From NCBI GenBank assembly GCA_039000515.1, contig JBCFYV010000012.1, positions 6,158,826-6,222,825 on the forward strand: a DNA stretch of 64,000 nt, in the 5' to 3' direction. Source of the stretch: Timema cristinae. Its lineage: Eukaryota; Arthropoda; Insecta; Phasmatodea; Timematidae. Positions 1 to 11,074 of the stretch are shown here, in pieces (position 1 is the stretch's first letter; every line of letters starts with the position of its first letter). Both the position numbers and the translations under genes were made by a program. The notes beneath the pieces are model-generated. The model was not told the DNA's origin. It made no database searches and was given only the letters and a program-made list of their open reading frames with translations.

Positions 1-1012
1 TTTTCACTTGAAAGTTACTAAATAAAACTACGATGAGACTCTAGAGCGTACCAGCTCATTAACCATAACAATCTAGACCTCCAGGGTATGAGCAAATTGC
101 GGTTTGCGGATGATTCACTCCCGTTGTTCTTTGATTAAAAAAGTTTCCTTTGTGAATCGCTCCGAAAGCGAATGTTAAAAATATTTTATGCATTCACACT
201 ATTCTTGAATTGAAAGCGAATCACGAACTATCAACCACAAATCACGAATTCACGCATAGTGTAGGTCTAGCCTACAAGTCTGCAGGCCTTGTAATTCTTG
301 GAATGTATTAATTGATATAATTATAGTAGGTACTCATATTACAGATACTTTAATTTCGGACTTCCTCTTACTACGTCTGTCCCGGTACGAGCTATGATAC
401 CGACCGCAACAAAGTACCTGTCGGCGCCTCCCTTTGGGGCTAGGGGTGTCACCCCTCCCTCTCATCTGAGAGGGTTAATTTCTGCCTCTAGCTGAGCACT
501 GCTTGACCCTGCTCAAACCAGAGGTCAACATAACTTTACGTGGGGCGTGCCCCCTTTACTACACTTTTTTTTAATCTCTAGCGCTCTTAGTTTAAAAATA
601 ATAATAATGATGAGAGTAATAAAAAAGTAGTATGTCCCAGGTCCACACATGGGTACTTTGAGAGTGTATTTCCCCCCTATCACTTTGTGGTGCCGGGGTC
701 TCTCTCTCTTTCCCACAGTGCTCTCAACCTTGCTCGACCCCTAGCACGCACTCTCATTGCGCATGCTCCACGCACCCGGCATGGTAATGAGATGCTTGTT
801 GTCTATAATAGTCGCCACGTATGAGGGGCGAAGGAGAACTTCTAGCCACTCACTATGGCTGTTCAATGTTAAGAACCCATCTCACGACCGATTAACCGAG
901 GGGATGGAAGGGGGAGGGGACAATACCACGTTTGAACCAGACAATTCAACACTATTCATTTAAAACAATGAAATCAAGAGTCCATTTGTTAGATCACAAT
1001 TTAGAAAAAATC
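1..1012. other. Intergenic, no gene recognised
   Basis: Mixed AT-rich and moderately GC-rich sequence without a recognisable coding region. Short open frames at 525-716 (-) and 757-963 (+) have low-complexity, family-less translations. A pyrimidine-rich, C-run segment lies at about 420-480. I see no terminal repeats or tRNA-like boxes here. Confidence 0.5.
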
Positions 1013-4000
1013 GCACTCAGTGCACCTACTTGGTAGCCCCCCTCCAGACCCCTGCCATTAGCACTCAGTGCACCAACTTGGTAGCCCCCCCTCCAGACCC
1101 CTGCCATTAGCACTCAGTGCACCAACTTGGTAGCCCCCCACCCCCGGACCCCTGCCATTAGTACTCAGTGCACATACTTGGTAGCCTACCCAGACCCCTG
1201 CCATTAGCACTCAGTGCACATACTTGGTAGCCCCCCCCCAGATTCCTGCCATTAGCACTCATTGTACCTACTTGGTAGCCCCCCCTTCAGACCCCTGCCA
1301 TTAGCACTCATTGTACCTACTTGGTAGCCCCCCTTCAGACCCCTGCCATTAGCACTCACTGCATCTACTTGGTAGCCTCCCAGACCCCTGCCATTAGCAC
1401 TCAGTGCACCAACTTGGTAGCCCCCCACCCCCGGACCCCTGCCATTAGTACTCAGTGCACATACTTGGTAGCCTCCCCAGACCCCTACCATTAGCACTCA
1501 GTGCACCTACTTGGTAGCACCCCAGACCCCTGCCATTAGCACTCAGTGCACCTACTTGGTAGCCCTCCAGACCCCTGCCATTAGCACTCAGTGCACCTAC
1601 TTGGTAGCCTCCCCAGACCCCTACCATTAGCACTCAGTGCACCTACTTGGTAGCACCCCAGACCCCTGCCATTAGCACTCAGTGCACCTACTTGGTAGCC
1701 CTCCAGACCCCTGCCCTTAGCACTCAGTGCACCTACTTGGTAGCCTCCCCAGACCCCTACCATTAGCACTCAGTGCACCTACTTGGTAGCACCCCAGACC
1801 CCTGCCATTAGCACTCAGTGTACCTACTTGGTAGCACCCCAGACCCCTGCCATTAGCACTCAGTGCACCTACTTGGTAGCACCCCAGACCCCTACCATTA
1901 GCACTCAGTGTACCTACTTGGTAGCACCCCAGACCCCTGCCATTAGCACTCAGTGCACCTACTTGGTAGCCTCCCAGACCCCTACCATTAGCACTCAGTG
2001 CACCTACTTGGTAGCACCCCAGACCCCTGCCATTAGCACTCAGTGTACCTACTTGGTAGCACTCCAGACCCCTGCCATTAGCACTCAGTGCACCTACTTG
2101 GTAGCACCCCAGACCCCTGCCATTAGCACTCAGTGCACCTACTTGGTAGCCTCCCCAGACCCCTGTCATTAGCACTCAGTGCACCTACTTGGTAGCACCC
2201 CAGACCCCTGCCATTAGCACTCAGTGTACCTACTTGGTAGCACCCCGGACCCCTGCCATTAGCACTCAGTGCACCTACTTGGTAGCCCTCTAGACCCCTG
2301 CCATTAGCACTCAGTGTACCTACTTGGTAGCACCCCAGACCCCTGCTATTAGCACTCAGTGCATCTACTTGGTAGCCTCCCCAGACCCCTACCATTAGCA
2401 CTCAGTGTACCTACTTGGTATCACCCTAGACCCCTGCCATTAGCACTCAGTGCACCTACTTGGTAGCCCTCCAGACCCCTGCCATTAGCACTCAGTGCAC
2501 CTACTTGGTAGCCCTCTAGACCCCTCCCATTAGCACTCAGTGCACATACTTGGTAGCCCCCAGACCCCTGCCATTAGCACTCAGTGCACCTACTTTGTAT
2601 CCCCCCACCCCCAGACCCCTGCCATTAGCACTCAGTGCACCTACTTGGTAGCCCCCAGACCCCTGCCATTAGCACTCAGAGCACCTACTTGGTAGCCCTC
2701 CAGACCCCTCCCATTAGCACTCAGTGCACCTACTTGGTAGCCCCCTAGACCCTTGACATAAGCACTCAGAGCACCTACTTGGTAGCCCCCAGACCCCTGC
2801 CATTAGCACTCAGTTCACCTACTTGGTAGCCCCCAGGCCCCTGCCATTAACACTCAGTGCACCTACTTGGTAGCCCCCAGACCTCTGCCATTAGCACTAT
2901 GTGCACCTACTTGGTAGCCCCCAGACCCCTGCCATTAGCACTCAGTGCACCTACTTGGTAGCTCTCCAGACCCCTGCCATAAGCACTCAGTGCACCTACT
3001 TGGTAGCCCCCAGACCCCTGCCATTAGCACTCAGTGCACCTACTTGGTAGCCCCCAGACCCCTGCCATTAGCACTCAGAGCACCTACTTGGTAGCCCTCC
3101 AGACCCCTGCCATTAGCACTCAGTTCACCTACTTGGTAGCCCCCAGGCCCCTGCCATTAACACTCAGTGCACCTACTTGGTAGCCCCCAGACCTCTGCCA
3201 TTAGCACTATGTGCACCTACTTGGTAGCCCCCCAGGCCCCTGCCATTAACACTCAGTGCACCTACTTGGTAGCCTCCCAGACCCCTGCCATTAGCACTCA
3301 GTGTACCTACTTGGTAGCCCCCAGACCCCTTCCATTAGCACTCAGTGCACCTACTTGGTAGCCCCCAGGCCCCTGCCATTAACACTCAGTGCACCTACTT
3401 GGTAGCCTCCCAGGCCCCTGCCATTAGCACTCAGTGCACCTACTTGGTAGCCCCCCAGGCCCCTGCCATTAGCACTCAGTGCACCTACTTGGTAGCCCCC
3501 AGACCCCTTCCATTAGCACTCAGTGCACCTACTTGGTAGCCCCCCAGGCCCCTGCCATTAGCACTCAGTGCACCTACTTGGTAGCCCCCAGACCTCTGCC
3601 ATTAGCACTATGTGCACCTACTTGGTAGCCCCCAGACCCCTTCCATTAGCACTCAGTGCACCTACTTGGTAGCCCCCCAGGCCCCTGCCATTAACACTCA
3701 GTGCACCTACTTGGTAGCCCCCAGACCTCTGCCATTAGCACTATGTGCACCTACTTGGTAGCCCCCAGACCTCTGCCATTAGCACTATGTGCACCTACTT
3801 GGTAGCCCCCAGACCCCTTCCATTAGCACTATGTGCTCTTACTTGGTAGCCCCCAGACCCCTGCCATTAGCACTCAGTGCACCTACTTGGTAGCTCTCCA
3901 GACCCCTGCCATAAGCACTCAGTGCACCTACTTGGTAGCCCCCAGACCCCTGCCATTAGCACTCAGTGCACCTGCTTGGTAGCCCTCCAGACCCCTGCCA

Positions 4001-4417
4001 TTAGCACTCAATGCACCTGCTTGGTAGCACCCCAGACCCCTGCCATTAGCACTCAGTGCACCTACTTGGTAGCCCCCAGACCCCTGCCATTAGCACTCAG
4101 TGCACCTACTTGGTAGCACCCCAGACCCCTTCCATTAGCACTCAGTGCACCTACTTGGTAGCCCCCAGACCCCTGCCATTAGCACTCAGTGCACCTGCTT
4201 GGTAGCCCTCCAGACCCCTGCCATTAGCACTCAGTGTACCTACTTGGTAGCACCCCAGACCCCTGCTATTAGCACTCAGTGCACCTACTTGGTAGCACCC
4301 CAGACCCCTTCCATTAGCACTATGTGCACCTACTTGGTAGCCCCCAGACCCCTTCCGTTAGCACTCAGTGCACCTACTTGGTAGCACCCCAGATCCCTGC
4401 CACTAGCACCCAGTGCA
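1013..4417. repeat. Minisatellite, 44/45-bp unit, about 75 copies
   Basis: A head-to-tail array whose unit reads CACCTACTTGGTAGC, then a C-run with AGACCCCTGCC, then ATTAGCACTCAGTG. Units of 45 bp dominate around 1500-2500 and 44-bp units become common after about 2530. The difference lies mainly in the C-run. Copies differ by a few substitutions (CAGTGCACC/CAGTGTACC, GACCCCT/GGCCCCT, ACTCAGTG/ACTATGTG), and the variants cluster along the array as expected from local unequal exchange. Because 45 is a multiple of 3 the array is open in several frames on both strands. Those frames are not genes. Confidence 0.95.
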
Positions 4418-4750
4418 ATGCTCGGCCACCATTGTTTGGGTTCATCTTGAATTAGGAGGTACATTGTCGAGTATTCACAGCTAATACTAAAAAAATATAT
4501 TGTAACTTTTATTATTGATTCATACGCCATGTAATATGTAGCTGTCAATTTTAGCAGTTATATGGAAAATATGACTTTATTTTTGCAATATTGGCTGCCC
4601 TATACGTATTTAGTTTTTGCGCGAAGTGGTTTTTACTATGGCGTCCGTAGAATACAGGCTTGGTTGGACGGTGAAGGCCAGGGTTTGATATCTTGTCAGA
4701 TGCGCAATGATTTACCACTCTCCCACTAGGTGAACAGTCTCATTTTAGCT

Positions 4751-4771
4751 ATTATTATTATTATTATATTA

Positions 4772-4802
<31 letters not shown>

Positions 4803-4811
4803 TTATTATTA

Positions 4812-4873
<62 letters not shown>
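4751..4873. repeat. (TTA)n microsatellite
   Basis: About 120 bp of nearly pure ATT/TTA triplets with a few interruptions. It abuts a minus-strand SINE 3' end (AGCACTTCGTCTTACTACCC), so it is most simply the expanded (TAA)n tail of that SINE. Confidence 0.95.
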
Positions 4874-4975
4874 GCACTTCGTCTTACTACCCGTTCGGGT
4901 TATAGACACCTAATTTCAGTTAAAGCCCTTATAGTTCTCTTGAGTTAGATGGCCCCACTGGTAGCCAGGCTCTCC
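4874..4975 (-). mobile_element. SINE 3'-end fragment (shared tail)
   Basis: Reading leftwards, the element ends in the motif GGGTAGTAAGACG.GTGCTAATAA seen in most SINEs of this window. Here it is GGGTAGTAAGACGAAGTGCT, followed by the (TAA)n tail. Only the last part is recognisable; no tRNA-like head is visible, so it is 5'-truncated or too diverged to see. Confidence 0.55.
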
Positions 4976-5315
4976 CAAAGGATTTGGGAAAACCAAAGAA
5001 TTTGTGAGCTCCCTTTTTCACACAAAACAAGTATCTTATTTATCTGCTTTATTAATTTTTACTAACATACTGTTTTAGCTACGCCCCGTTAACACCATAT
5101 TGTAATCACTAATTGGCCAAAGTAATAATAATAATAGCTTTCAGGATCAACGGAGTGTTCATGAGAAATGATAAATGTTTCCATTCCATTCTCATGCTAC
5201 AATATTAATATGTTTACGACGCCTTGAAATGAGACGGATCCGTAAAGTCGGTAAAAATGACAACCGAAATCGTTGCCTACTTTGCACTTGTGTAGTGACT
5301 GGGTCAAGACTTGCT
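4976..5315. other. Intergenic, nothing recognised
   Basis: AT-rich sequence between the SINE fragment and the 36-bp repeat. I see no coding, RNA or transposon signature. Confidence 0.5.
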
Positions 5316-5495
5316 GCTGTAAGAGAGAGAGGTTTGGGCAATGAGAAGGACGCTGTAAGAGAGAGAGGTTTGGGCAATGAGAAGGACGCTGTAAGAGAGA
5401 GAGGTTTGGGCAATGAGAAGGACGCTGTAAGAGAGAGAGGTTTGGGCAATGAGAAGGACGCTGTAAGAGAGAGAGGTTTGGGCAATGAGAAGGAC
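5316..5495. repeat. 36-bp tandem repeat, five perfect copies
   Basis: Five consecutive copies of a 36-bp unit beginning GCTGTAAGAGAGAGAGG and ending GAGAAGGAC, with no difference I can see between copies. That suggests recent expansion. The unit is a multiple of 3 and free of stops in several frames, which makes the 97- to 131-residue open frames on both strands across 5175-5597. No flanking domain supports a protein. Confidence 0.95.
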
Positions 5496-6300
5496 GTGCG
5501 AGAATCGGGGACCTGTGACAAACTGACCCATTTGCTTCCCACCCCCTCTGCCGGCACTGAAGCTTGCTAAACATCGAGGCTGTGACTTACTTTCCACCTG
5601 CCACTAACGACGGGCAATGGTGCGTGGCGAGTACTATAGATGATGCGTGCTTCTCAACACTCTCTCATCTCGGAACATACTCTTCTGCTAATGAAGAGAT
5701 CTGTCCAAACACGCGCCGCTCGGCTTCCTTCTCCCCGTCCCTTCCCATACCCTTAGCGGTGATCTACTTCTTTAACAAGATGTTGCATGCACTTCACTTC
5801 TTCTTGACAGCTGAGGGGGGAGGGGGGGCTCTTTTGAACACTACTCAGATTGCACCGCATTCACTCAGACGTCTTACAAGCTAACACTTGGGATATAGAA
5901 CCGTAGAGAGTTCAGTCAGAGTGATGAAAACAAACCTTACCGGAACATCATCGCGGTGTAGGTTCGTGTTTTCTTTATCTCTTACCCTCCAAGATCTGGC
6001 GTTCATTTTTAAAAGAGTATTTTACTACAACCGGTGGTCACGTTGTTTAAGACATCGGTGTCGATATCAGCCGTATTCTCGGTGAGAGTAAGGTCAAGAT
6101 TTGACTCTTGCGTGGGGTGTTCTAGGGGGTGTTGCTTTTTTACACATGTGTGTGTTACCCAACTCCATTCCAAGATAATGTTGGTGCACTTCTATTAAGA
6201 ACAGTCTTACATATCCCTGGGTCATTGATTGCTAGCGTGTCAAACGTTTTAGTAAAAAAATTAAGTTTGTTCAAAAAAGTGATTACGCATTATTTCTCCA
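5496..6300. other. Intergenic, no gene recognised
   Basis: Slightly more GC-rich than its surroundings, with a G-run near 5816-5828. Open frames at 5564-5884 and 5888-6085 (+) have no recognisable domain and no supporting context. Confidence 0.45.
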
Positions 6301-6384
6301 GTATATATATATATATATATGTGTATATATATGTATATATATGTATATATATATATGTGTATATATATGTATATATATATATAT
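6301..6384. repeat. (TA)n/(TATG)n microsatellite
   Basis: Alternating TA repeats with interspersed GTGTA and GTATA steps. It generates spurious tyrosine/isoleucine-rich frames on both strands. Confidence 0.95.
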
Positions 6385-6454
6385 GGGCTATTTAAAATCC
6401 AACTACCTGTGTAATTCAAATATATTTTAAGCACTCTCTGAATAGCGAACCACA

Positions 6455-6637
6455 TCATAGTTGGCCTCGTAGTCCAACTGTCAGGCTCATTTATTCTAGT
6501 TTTTTGGCGATGGAGACCTCGGTGTCGGAATACCGGATAGCTGTAGGCCTATTGAGGGTGATCTTTTTATGAAGTATTGACCACTCTCACTCCACGCAAA
6601 TTTCGTAATACCCGAACGGGTAGTAAGACAATATTAC
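6455..6637 (+). mobile_element. Degraded SINE with shared 3' tail
   Basis: A tRNA-like start (GTTGGCCTCGTAGTCCAACTG) is followed by the body motif ACTCTCACTCCACGCAAATTT and the tail ATACCCGAACGGGTAGTAAGAC. The body is shorter than in complete copies, so there is probably an internal deletion. Limits are approximate. Confidence 0.55.
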
Positions 6638-7460
6638 GTATAGATTTTTCTCATCGAAGGTTTCTATTCTAAATAAATTAAAATCCCATGGTCTTAAGAT
6701 TTACGTTTACTATTTTTTTAATATGAATTTTGTTGGTCAAGACTTTGCATTGAGGGATAATATAGGATCATTTTATAAGCTTTTTTTAGAAATGTGCTTT
6801 TGAGTCAAGCTACAGTTAAGCCATGGAAATATTCCAACCATGTTATTTGAGGGTTTTAATAAGAAAACAGTTAAAATTGTATTTTAAAAAAAAGTCTTAA
6901 CAAGCAATGTTTTTATGTGCTTCTACATAAATACCCCTAGTTAGGCAAGGCCATTTCCGTAACTAGTTTCTAGTGCTCAGTAAAGCTATTAAATAATCGT
7001 TTTTATGCAAGGCACACGTATTTTTTTATGGATTTATAATGGTAATAAATTACCCGAGCGGTTACATCACATTATAAAACCATCTGTAAGCTTGTATATA
7101 ACTCCGGTATGCGAGACCTTTAACGGTGTTAAATTGAGTACGATCTCACAGTTCCAAAAGACGCCGCCGGTAATTGATAGGGGAATTATTTGCGCATTAA
7201 TGGACGAGTGTTTTTAATTTGAGGAATGATCGTGAGGCTCTTTAAGTTTTTCAGAGAAGTGGTTATTAGAGGGAGCAATATGAGTTTCACTATAATAATT
7301 CATTTAAAGAATTTCAAGGTACAAACTGAAAAAGTACAGGTTGAGCTTGAAAACTCTCGCGTTACCAGATAAAATGTTAATTGACTATATAGCTATTCTT
7401 TAAGAATATTTCCTGTTTGGTTTATTAGACCTAATAATAGATTTTTTATTTTTTATTTTT
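6638..7460. other. Intergenic, nothing recognised
   Basis: AT-rich. One open frame at 7005-7217 (+) has no similarity I recognise and no context. Confidence 0.45.
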
Positions 7461-7699
7461 TAGCACCACGTCTTACTTCGCATTCGTGTAATACACTGAT
7501 TTACTAATTAATCTAATGGGTTAGGGTTGAGGAAGGTTAAACTTAGATTAAGTGTACCTGCACTTGCGTGGGGGTAAAGTGGGAAACTATTTAGCAAAAA
7601 TTACCCCTAGTACTCTCGACTAGGATCAAACCACGATCTCTCGTCATAGGTAGTCTAGTCTTTTTCGAGAGTAGCGCCTTAGACAATGGGGCCACCGAA
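7461..7699 (-). mobile_element. tRNA-derived SINE, family B
   Basis: On the minus strand it starts with a GGTGGCC-type tRNA-like head (reverse of GGGGCCACC at 7688-7696), has a degenerate B box (reverse of GGATCAAACC), a body with the reverse of CACTTGCGTGGG, and ends in the shared tail (reverse of TAGCACCACGTCTTACTTCG). Family B here means the head type GGTGGCCGCGTGGTCTAA and this body. Diverged copy. Confidence 0.75.
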
Positions 7700-8288
7700 G
7701 TGGAAATAAATTATGAAAGTTGAGTATAGGAGAATAAGTTTCAAAATATAATATTTGACCTAAATACATATTGTAAAAACCATTTGGATACAAAATAATT
7801 CAATATAACTTTGAAAGGCTTTGACTTATTTAAGAGACTTGGTTCGAATCACAGTGGAGTCTAAGATTAAATATTCATGAGATACCAGAGTAGGCAAATA
7901 TACGAATAATTATTCGGAGATTACTATATGTTCAGGCTCGGGTGCTAGCTTCTTATTCCAGGTCAGCGCCTGAAAAATCTATGGCCAGTATTGGTGTCAA
8001 GGAGGTTTAAGGCGCAATACTCGCATTGACCATAATTATCGCTGACGGAGAGCTTGACGCTCAAATCCTAGCCCATCACACTGGGAGTGATGTCCACATT
8101 TGATTTTCAGTGTGGTTTTCCCATTCTCTCCAAACTAATGCAGGTGTATTTGCTCTATCTACACGCCTCATCATTTCAGCATAGATTAAGTATATATAGT
8201 TCTTGTACTAAACGTACACATTTATTTAAAAAATGTGTAGCTATGACAATTCATAAACTTCACAAAAAATATTTTAACATATTATAAC
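7700..8288. other. Intergenic, nothing recognised
   Basis: AT-rich sequence. A short open frame at 8087-8287 (+) shows no recognisable domain. Confidence 0.45.
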
Positions 8289-8300
8289 TCGTAAAAAGTA

Positions 8301-8569
8301 TTTTAATTAATATATTTTTTAGCACCACGTCTCACTAACCGTTGGGTTTATACGCCTATGTACTAATTACGTTACGCTAATAGCTCATGAATTAGGATGG
8401 TTTAATCGTTAGTAAGTGCACCGACATTTGCGTAGAAGGAGAGTGGAAAACTATTTAGGAAATCTACCCTTAGTGCATCCGACCGGAATCGAACCCTGAT
8501 TTCCCCATCCTCGGCAGTCTAGTGCAACACGAGAGTAGCACATTAGACCACGCGGCCACTGAAACGGGT
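8301..8569 (-). mobile_element. tRNA-derived SINE, family B, near-complete
   Basis: Minus-strand copy with head GTGGCCGCGTGGTCTAATG (A-box region), B box GGGTTCGATTCCGG, body containing the reverse of CATTTGCGTAGAAGG, and tail reverse of TAGCACCACGTCTCACTAAC. It is flanked by an 11/12 match, TCGTAAAAAGTA (8289-8300) and TCGTGAAAAGTA (8570-8581). That is a plausible target-site duplication and gives the limits used here. Confidence 0.8.
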
Positions 8570-8675
8570 TCGTGAAAAGTAGCCTACACACATTATTGAT
8601 AAAATAATATTTTATTTCAGATATACTAGAATTCTTGTTGTCCAGGCCCTAGAATCAGCCAGTAACTCATTTGAT

Positions 8676-8770
8676 CACAAAGTTAAAGGCCTCTAGTTCG
8701 ATTCCTGGCAATGCCGACAAGCTAAAGTGATCAATCGTCCTCAAATTTATGGGGCAGTCCCCAAAATAAT
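8676..8770 (+). mobile_element. Possible SINE head remnant
   Basis: A B-box-like AGTTCGATTCCTGGC (8695-8709) follows a degenerate A-box-like stretch. No body or tail that I can match. Confidence 0.3.
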
Positions 8771-8846
8771 ACTTAAGTTCCGAACTGATTTTGTCCCCGA
8801 TTTATTAAATAAATTAATACAATTTGTAATTTACATTAATTGGATG

Positions 8847-9242
8847 CTGACCTCACTGGTCTTGGGGTAAAGTGTTCGCTTCAGAACCCAAGGTTGATGG
8901 GTTCAAACCCATTCGTGGTTGACGTATTGTTATTGGGTGGTATTAATCTGTAGCACAACTTCCTTCAGAAGGGAAGTAAAGCCATCAGTCCCATGTCGGT
9001 TGTGACATGTAAAATAACCTTGGGGTGGTGTGAAATCACCTTTCCCAGGAAAATTGGTAGTCCCTTTCATGCTCGCTGAGATAAATTCAGTGTGGAAGGC
9101 AACGGGGAGCTAGCACCACTTTCTGAACTCCCCTCGTGCATGGGGTTTCTACCAGATGTTGCAGGCAGCACTAACCAGTCGAGGGGTTGAGTGCATGCCC
9201 TGGTGGATATATATCACACTAAACCAACATTTGGGCCTGTGA
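8847..9242 (+). mobile_element. tRNA-derived SINE, family D
   Basis: A tRNA-like head (TGGTCTTGGGGTAAAGTG; B box TGGGTTCAAACCC) leads into a long body of about 300 bp not seen elsewhere in the window, containing GGCAACGGGGAGCTAGCACC. The 3' end is not clear. The element stops at or near the outer end of the large inverted repeat at 9243. Assignment as a SINE rests on the head only; the body could belong to another repeat. Confidence 0.55.
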
Positions 9243-9260
9243 CTTAAGAATGAGGTTTAC
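9243..9260. repeat. Terminal inverted repeat, left outer end
   Basis: CTTAAGAATGAGGTTTAC. It matches the central-end repeat CTTAAGAAGGAGCTTTAC at 16 of 18 positions (differences at 9 and 13) and is the first base run shared by both arms. Confidence 0.75.
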
Positions 9261-9848
9261 TTGGAAATAACATTGAAATGACCTTCAGATTTAAAGGCAA
9301 CTTGTAACTGGTGGTTAGGTAGTTTCTGCCTTGAAAGGTCTCTCACCCCCTAGTTTTGTGGACAACTGAGAAGAGAAAGAGAGAATGAATTGGGTGGGGA
9401 TGTTGAATTTTGGCATTGAGCTACAGCTTATTAGTTTCATGGAAATACCTGAAATCTCTTTCCTTTTCTTGAGGATAGTCATTTTACCTACTTGTTAACT
9501 TCCGATAAAAGAAAAGAGTAATATTTATATTAGATATTCATTCATATAAATTTTTCCAAATGTAATCCATATTTAAAATAAGGTAAGGACAATAGTTAGG
9601 TATGATTTTTTTTTTTTTTTAGTTGTTACGGAACTAGTGAAGCATTTATTCATTTAGAATGTAATGTAACAAACATGAATAATACATTTTTATTTGATAA
9701 ATTTAGCTATACATTTAAATAACTTAGCCAAAACTAACCACAAACACACATGTTTGTTTAGAAAGTACAAATAATTTCAAACACACTATTAAAGTAGCTT
9801 ATTATATATAACTAATTGATTAAAAATATACATTTTTTTTTGTTTAAT

Positions 9849-9897
9849 ATTATTATTAGCACCGCGTCTTACTACCCATTCGGGTTGTACGCATTTG
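9849..9897 (-). mobile_element. SINE tail fragment, left arm only
   Basis: (ATT)n followed by AGCACCGCGTCTTACTACCC and CATTCGGGTTGTACGC, the shared SINE 3' tail in minus orientation. The matching place in the right arm (about 27415) lacks it, so it inserted after the inverted duplication. Confidence 0.7.
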
Positions 9898-11074
9898 TTT
9901 AGTAATTCAAGTGACAGGTTCACTTTGACATGTTTATTGTCCAGTTTGATACTTTACCAAAAGTAAAATCCCGTTAAATTGAATCAACAACAGTATTTTT
10001 GTGTTTTTTTTTCTTCCAAATTTGTACTCAATATGTTGAACCTTTTTAAACTCAAAATATCCATAAAATCTAATGGTTACATTTTAATATTCATTGCCAC
10101 AAAAATGTTTTAACAAATTGTTTGGTCCCATAAACTAATAGTTTTTTTTTCTATGAACGCCTAAACATACCAAAAATAGCTGCTAATACTTGAAATGTAA
10201 CCACTATTGATGAACCAGATTTAGTTTAAAATTTAATGAAACAAAGTTTTGTGTCATCCACATTAAATATGTAAGAAAATGTTAAAGTTTTTGATATTGT
10301 TTATTCATTTAGTAAGAGCAGCAAATAAACATCAATAATTTTATGACTATATCTTATAAGGCTTAACTTAAGTATTCTGAATGTCCTTAGGATATGATAA
10401 TACACTCTTTCATGCTTGGTACTTTGTGGCCCAGTTTCACAGAAACTATGACTATAATAGATCGTAAGAAATGGATTTAAAACAAATTTAAAAAAAAGTG
10501 TTTTAAGATACATGATTCTTAGATTTTCTGGCCTAAATCACATTCTCATTTTTAATTTAGAGTCCTCTAAATTATATAATTTGCGAAAATGTCTGAAAAT
10601 ATCACAAAATATCTGTTCTTATGGACAATATTAATTTTTAAGCGCCTCTATTAATACTTAGAAATCATACTTTATTTAAAATTATTTTATACTGTAAATT
10701 TGTGGAGTTTCTACCCTCCGCCCCGCCTCCCCTCCCAAATGCTTTGGATACACTTAGCTCTCTAGATTTATGCCAAATATAAACAATCGTAACATAACCA
10801 TCACTTAAGGTAATGCAATTAGTGGTTTGAGTTACGTTTAGATTATTTTTATAATTTAATTGTTTTTAGTAATTTGGGGCCAGATCTAACTAATATTTGT
10901 AGCCCAATAAATATGTTTCCCAGGAATTATTTACTATAGGCTACTACTAATAGCTAGTAAATACATATGCTTAAATCACCTCATCCAGAACTACCAATCT
11001 TAACCAGAATTACCAACCTCAGCCATTCTCAACATTTTTCTTGCTTGGGGCTGTAGTTGACTTCTACTTTTTAG

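Noticed and set aside
1252..4384. 15-residue periodic frames on both strands, resembling a repeat protein
   Set aside because: The 45-bp minisatellite is a multiple of 3; 44-bp units break the frames, which a selected protein would not allow.
5175..5597. 131-residue frame with a 12-residue repeat
   Set aside because: The 36-bp repeat is open in several frames; the flanks have no domain or codon signature.
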